DNA of 64,000 nt from Clitoria ternatea (lineage: Eukaryota > Streptophyta > Magnoliopsida > Fabales > Fabaceae), in contig CM075671.1 in the NCBI GenBank assembly GCA_037962975.1, positions 16,229,001 through 16,293,000 of the forward strand, in the 5' to 3' direction. Of this stretch, positions 62,277 through 64,000 are shown piece after piece (the stretch's first letter is position 1; each line of letters starts with the position of its first letter). The translations under genes and the position numbers were made by a program. The notes under the pieces were generated by a model, which had not been told where the DNA came from, did no database searches, and saw only the letters and a program-made list of their open reading frames with translations.

Positions 62277-63053
62277 GAATAGTTATTCCTTTAGAAGAAT
62301 GTTTGATAAAAAAGGAATAGTCATGAGGGGATTGATAATAATGAAAATTAAGAAGACAAAAGGAAAGCTTAGCAACCCATTGCCTACTTGTTTGTTTGAG
62401 TCTATAAAGTGATTTATAGAGCTTACAAACAATAGTAGAATCAAAACACTTTAAACCTTACAGTATGTGTTTATGTTTTCTCTCAACCACAACATTTTGT
62501 TGTGGTGTCTCTACACAAGTAGTTTAATGTATTATGTCAGGTGAATTATAGAAACCAGACATAAAAAACTCAATATCGTTGTCAAATCCGATTATCTTGA
62601 CTTTCTTGCTTAGTTGAGTAAGAATGAGAAAAATAAAATTTTGAACTAAATTTCTGGTTTCAGACTTATTCTTAATAAGGTATCTCCAGGTGTTTCTACT
62701 ATGACCATTTATAATAGTCAAGAAGTATCTATGACGATGAACAGGAGTGGTAGAGAAAAGACCAAAATATCCATGTGAATAATATCATAATAGAAATCAA
62801 CTTTAGCTTGCTATGCCAAATGACAATAGTCACAAATTTAGTCAGAATTATATTTGACACTAGGAAACAATCCTTTTATTTGATGTAAGACAACGTCAGC
62901 AAGATGACCTAGTCTAAATTGCCAAAGATGAAAGTTCACACTATTGTGTTTACTAAGAACATAAGCAATAATAATGTTAACATTGCCATGAACAAGAATA
63001 GTTGATTTCTTTAAGATATAGAGATTGACACTAAGATCAATAAGACCAATCAT
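62277..63053 (-). pseudogene. copia integrase region and reverse transcriptase N-terminal part
   Basis: 62838-63053 is the pre-integrase/zinc region and 62524-62721 is part of the integrase core. 62290-62450 contains the reverse transcriptase segment CKLYKSLYRLKQ, next to the MITE. Frames change between these segments, so several frameshifts separate them. Confidence 0.7.
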
Positions 63054-63245
63054 TTTCTTGGTGCTCTTGTCTTGAATAACACAAGAAAGATAAAAAAAAA
63101 ATGAATTCGTAGTTGCAAGATTTAATTATTTTACTAACAAGATTGAATTGTAATGAAAAGTTAGTATGGATAACACACCATTTGATAATTTGATTTTAAT
63201 AGGTTTAATAAACTTGTAATTGTTAAGATTTAAAAAGGGAATTGG

Positions 63246-63963
63246 TCACATGATCAGTGGCACCATTGTCCAAGATCCAAGCAAATTCACCCCATTTTCA
63301 AGTATTGTGACTAGGAAAACATTACTAGAGAACTGTTGCAATTCTCCAATGGGATGATTTTGTCCATCAGAGTTGGATTTTTTTAGCATATAAATGAGTT
63401 GTTTATATTGGTTAATGGTGAAGTTGTTCTTGGTTTCTAATTCTTCCTTTTCTGATGTTTTTTTGCTTGATGCCTTTGATGACTGAGTAAAATTTGATGA
63501 GTTAACCATGGATGGTTGAGCCTTGTTTCAAAATTGAAAGTTTGGTAGGAATCCATGCTTGAAGTAACATGTTTCATCTATATGTTTTTCTTTTCCATAA
63601 AATGTGCAGGTCTTCTATAACTGGTTATTATTGAAGTTTCTTTATCCAAATCTTCATATACCTCGTCTAGATAATGATAGATTTTTGCCTCCAAATCCTC
63701 TTTTATTAGTAATGTTAGAAACCATATTAGTTTCTTGAATGTATGGGGGCAAGAACTTATCTTTCTTATTGTAGAATTAGTGAAAGGACCTTATTTATGC
63801 TGGGAAGAAGGTTCATCATGAGTATTTGGCTTTTTACATTGGTGTATTGGTCATTAAGGCCTTTTAGAAAACGTATAACATACTCAATATATTTGTAATT
63901 CCTAACACTAGTTAAAATATCACAATAACATTTAGTACACAAGAACAAGTAGGAATTGACCAT
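63246..63963 (-). pseudogene. copia gag remnant
   Basis: Two broken minus-strand frames: 63766-63963 with RFLKGLNDQY, and 63246-63509 with NNFTINQYKQLIYML, typical of the copia gag and gag-protease spacer. The zinc-knuckle region between them is degenerate. The start of gag is outside the window. Confidence 0.7.
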
Positions 63964-64000
63964 AGAGTTTCCAATTCTTTCTATAGGATCTTTAAATTAT

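Larger units (their letters stand above)
60720..64000 (-). mobile_element. Ty1/copia retrotransposon remnant, cut by window end
   Basis: Minus strand, running from the window edge to about 60720. The order is gag (63963-63766, with RFLKGLNDQYTNVKSQIL), a second gag segment (63509-63246), pre-integrase (about 63053-62838, WQFRLGHLADVVLHQI), integrase (62721-62524), reverse transcriptase (about 62450-61475) and RNase H (about 61400-60930, ending LFSKLGVIDI). This is the copia order (integrase before reverse transcriptase). Stops and frameshifts occur throughout, so it is dead. A 3' LTR probably lies below about 60960. The 5' LTR is outside the window. Confidence 0.85.

Overview
This window is nuclear DNA of a flowering plant, a dicot and most likely a legume. 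The protein-coding genes have many short exons with GT-AG introns. The intergenic DNA is very AT-rich and crowded with plant-type LTR retrotransposons and small inverted-repeat elements. The legume assignment is an inference from overall repeat style and protein character, not a proven fact.

Four host genes can be supported. They are a 15-exon cytosolic NADP-isocitrate dehydrogenase (25820-29648, +), a 14-exon ABC1/ADCK1-type atypical kinase (32138-37513, +, C-terminus uncertain), a 7-exon calmodulin-binding glutamate decarboxylase (46360-52149, +, with a probable GC-AG intron of 2.9 kb), and a single-exon L-type lectin receptor kinase of the LecRK-VIII type (55009-57147, -). They look like four independently transcribed genes. 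The dehydrogenase makes 2-oxoglutarate and NADPH in the cytosol, and the decarboxylase drains glutamate to GABA, so they touch neighbouring metabolism, but nothing in the sequence ties their regulation together.

The left 25 kb is repeat territory. From 1 to 12.5 kb there are degenerate LTR-like tracts, a Stowaway-like MITE with a second partial copy, a GC-richer island and remnants of a minus-strand transposon reading frame. From 12.48 to 22.56 kb there is a nested structure. A chromodomain-type (Tekay/Del-like) Ty3/gypsy element (12924-21858, +, 5-bp GGAAA target duplication) sits inside the gag gene of an older minus-strand Ty3/gypsy element. The inner element has nine premature stops and one frameshift. 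Its two LTRs do not match: the 5' LTR is about 0.5 kb and carries a 5S-rRNA-derived segment, while the 3' LTR is about 3.7 kb and is full of internal repeats. From 22.98 to 25.55 kb there are two terminal-inverted-repeat elements, one with TIRs of roughly 180 bp and about 1 kb of unexplained cargo.

The gene-bearing part (25.6-57.4 kb) has further inverted-repeat elements between genes (40.69-41.58 kb and 44.23-44.75 kb) and inside glutamate decarboxylase intron 2. The right end (60.7-64.0 kb) is a decayed minus-strand Ty1/copia element cut by the window edge. Its reverse transcriptase is interrupted next to the catalytic motif by a 356-bp MITE with a 10-bp target duplication.

No clearly new functional system was found. 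The most unusual structure is the gypsy element with mismatched LTRs and 5S-like sequence.
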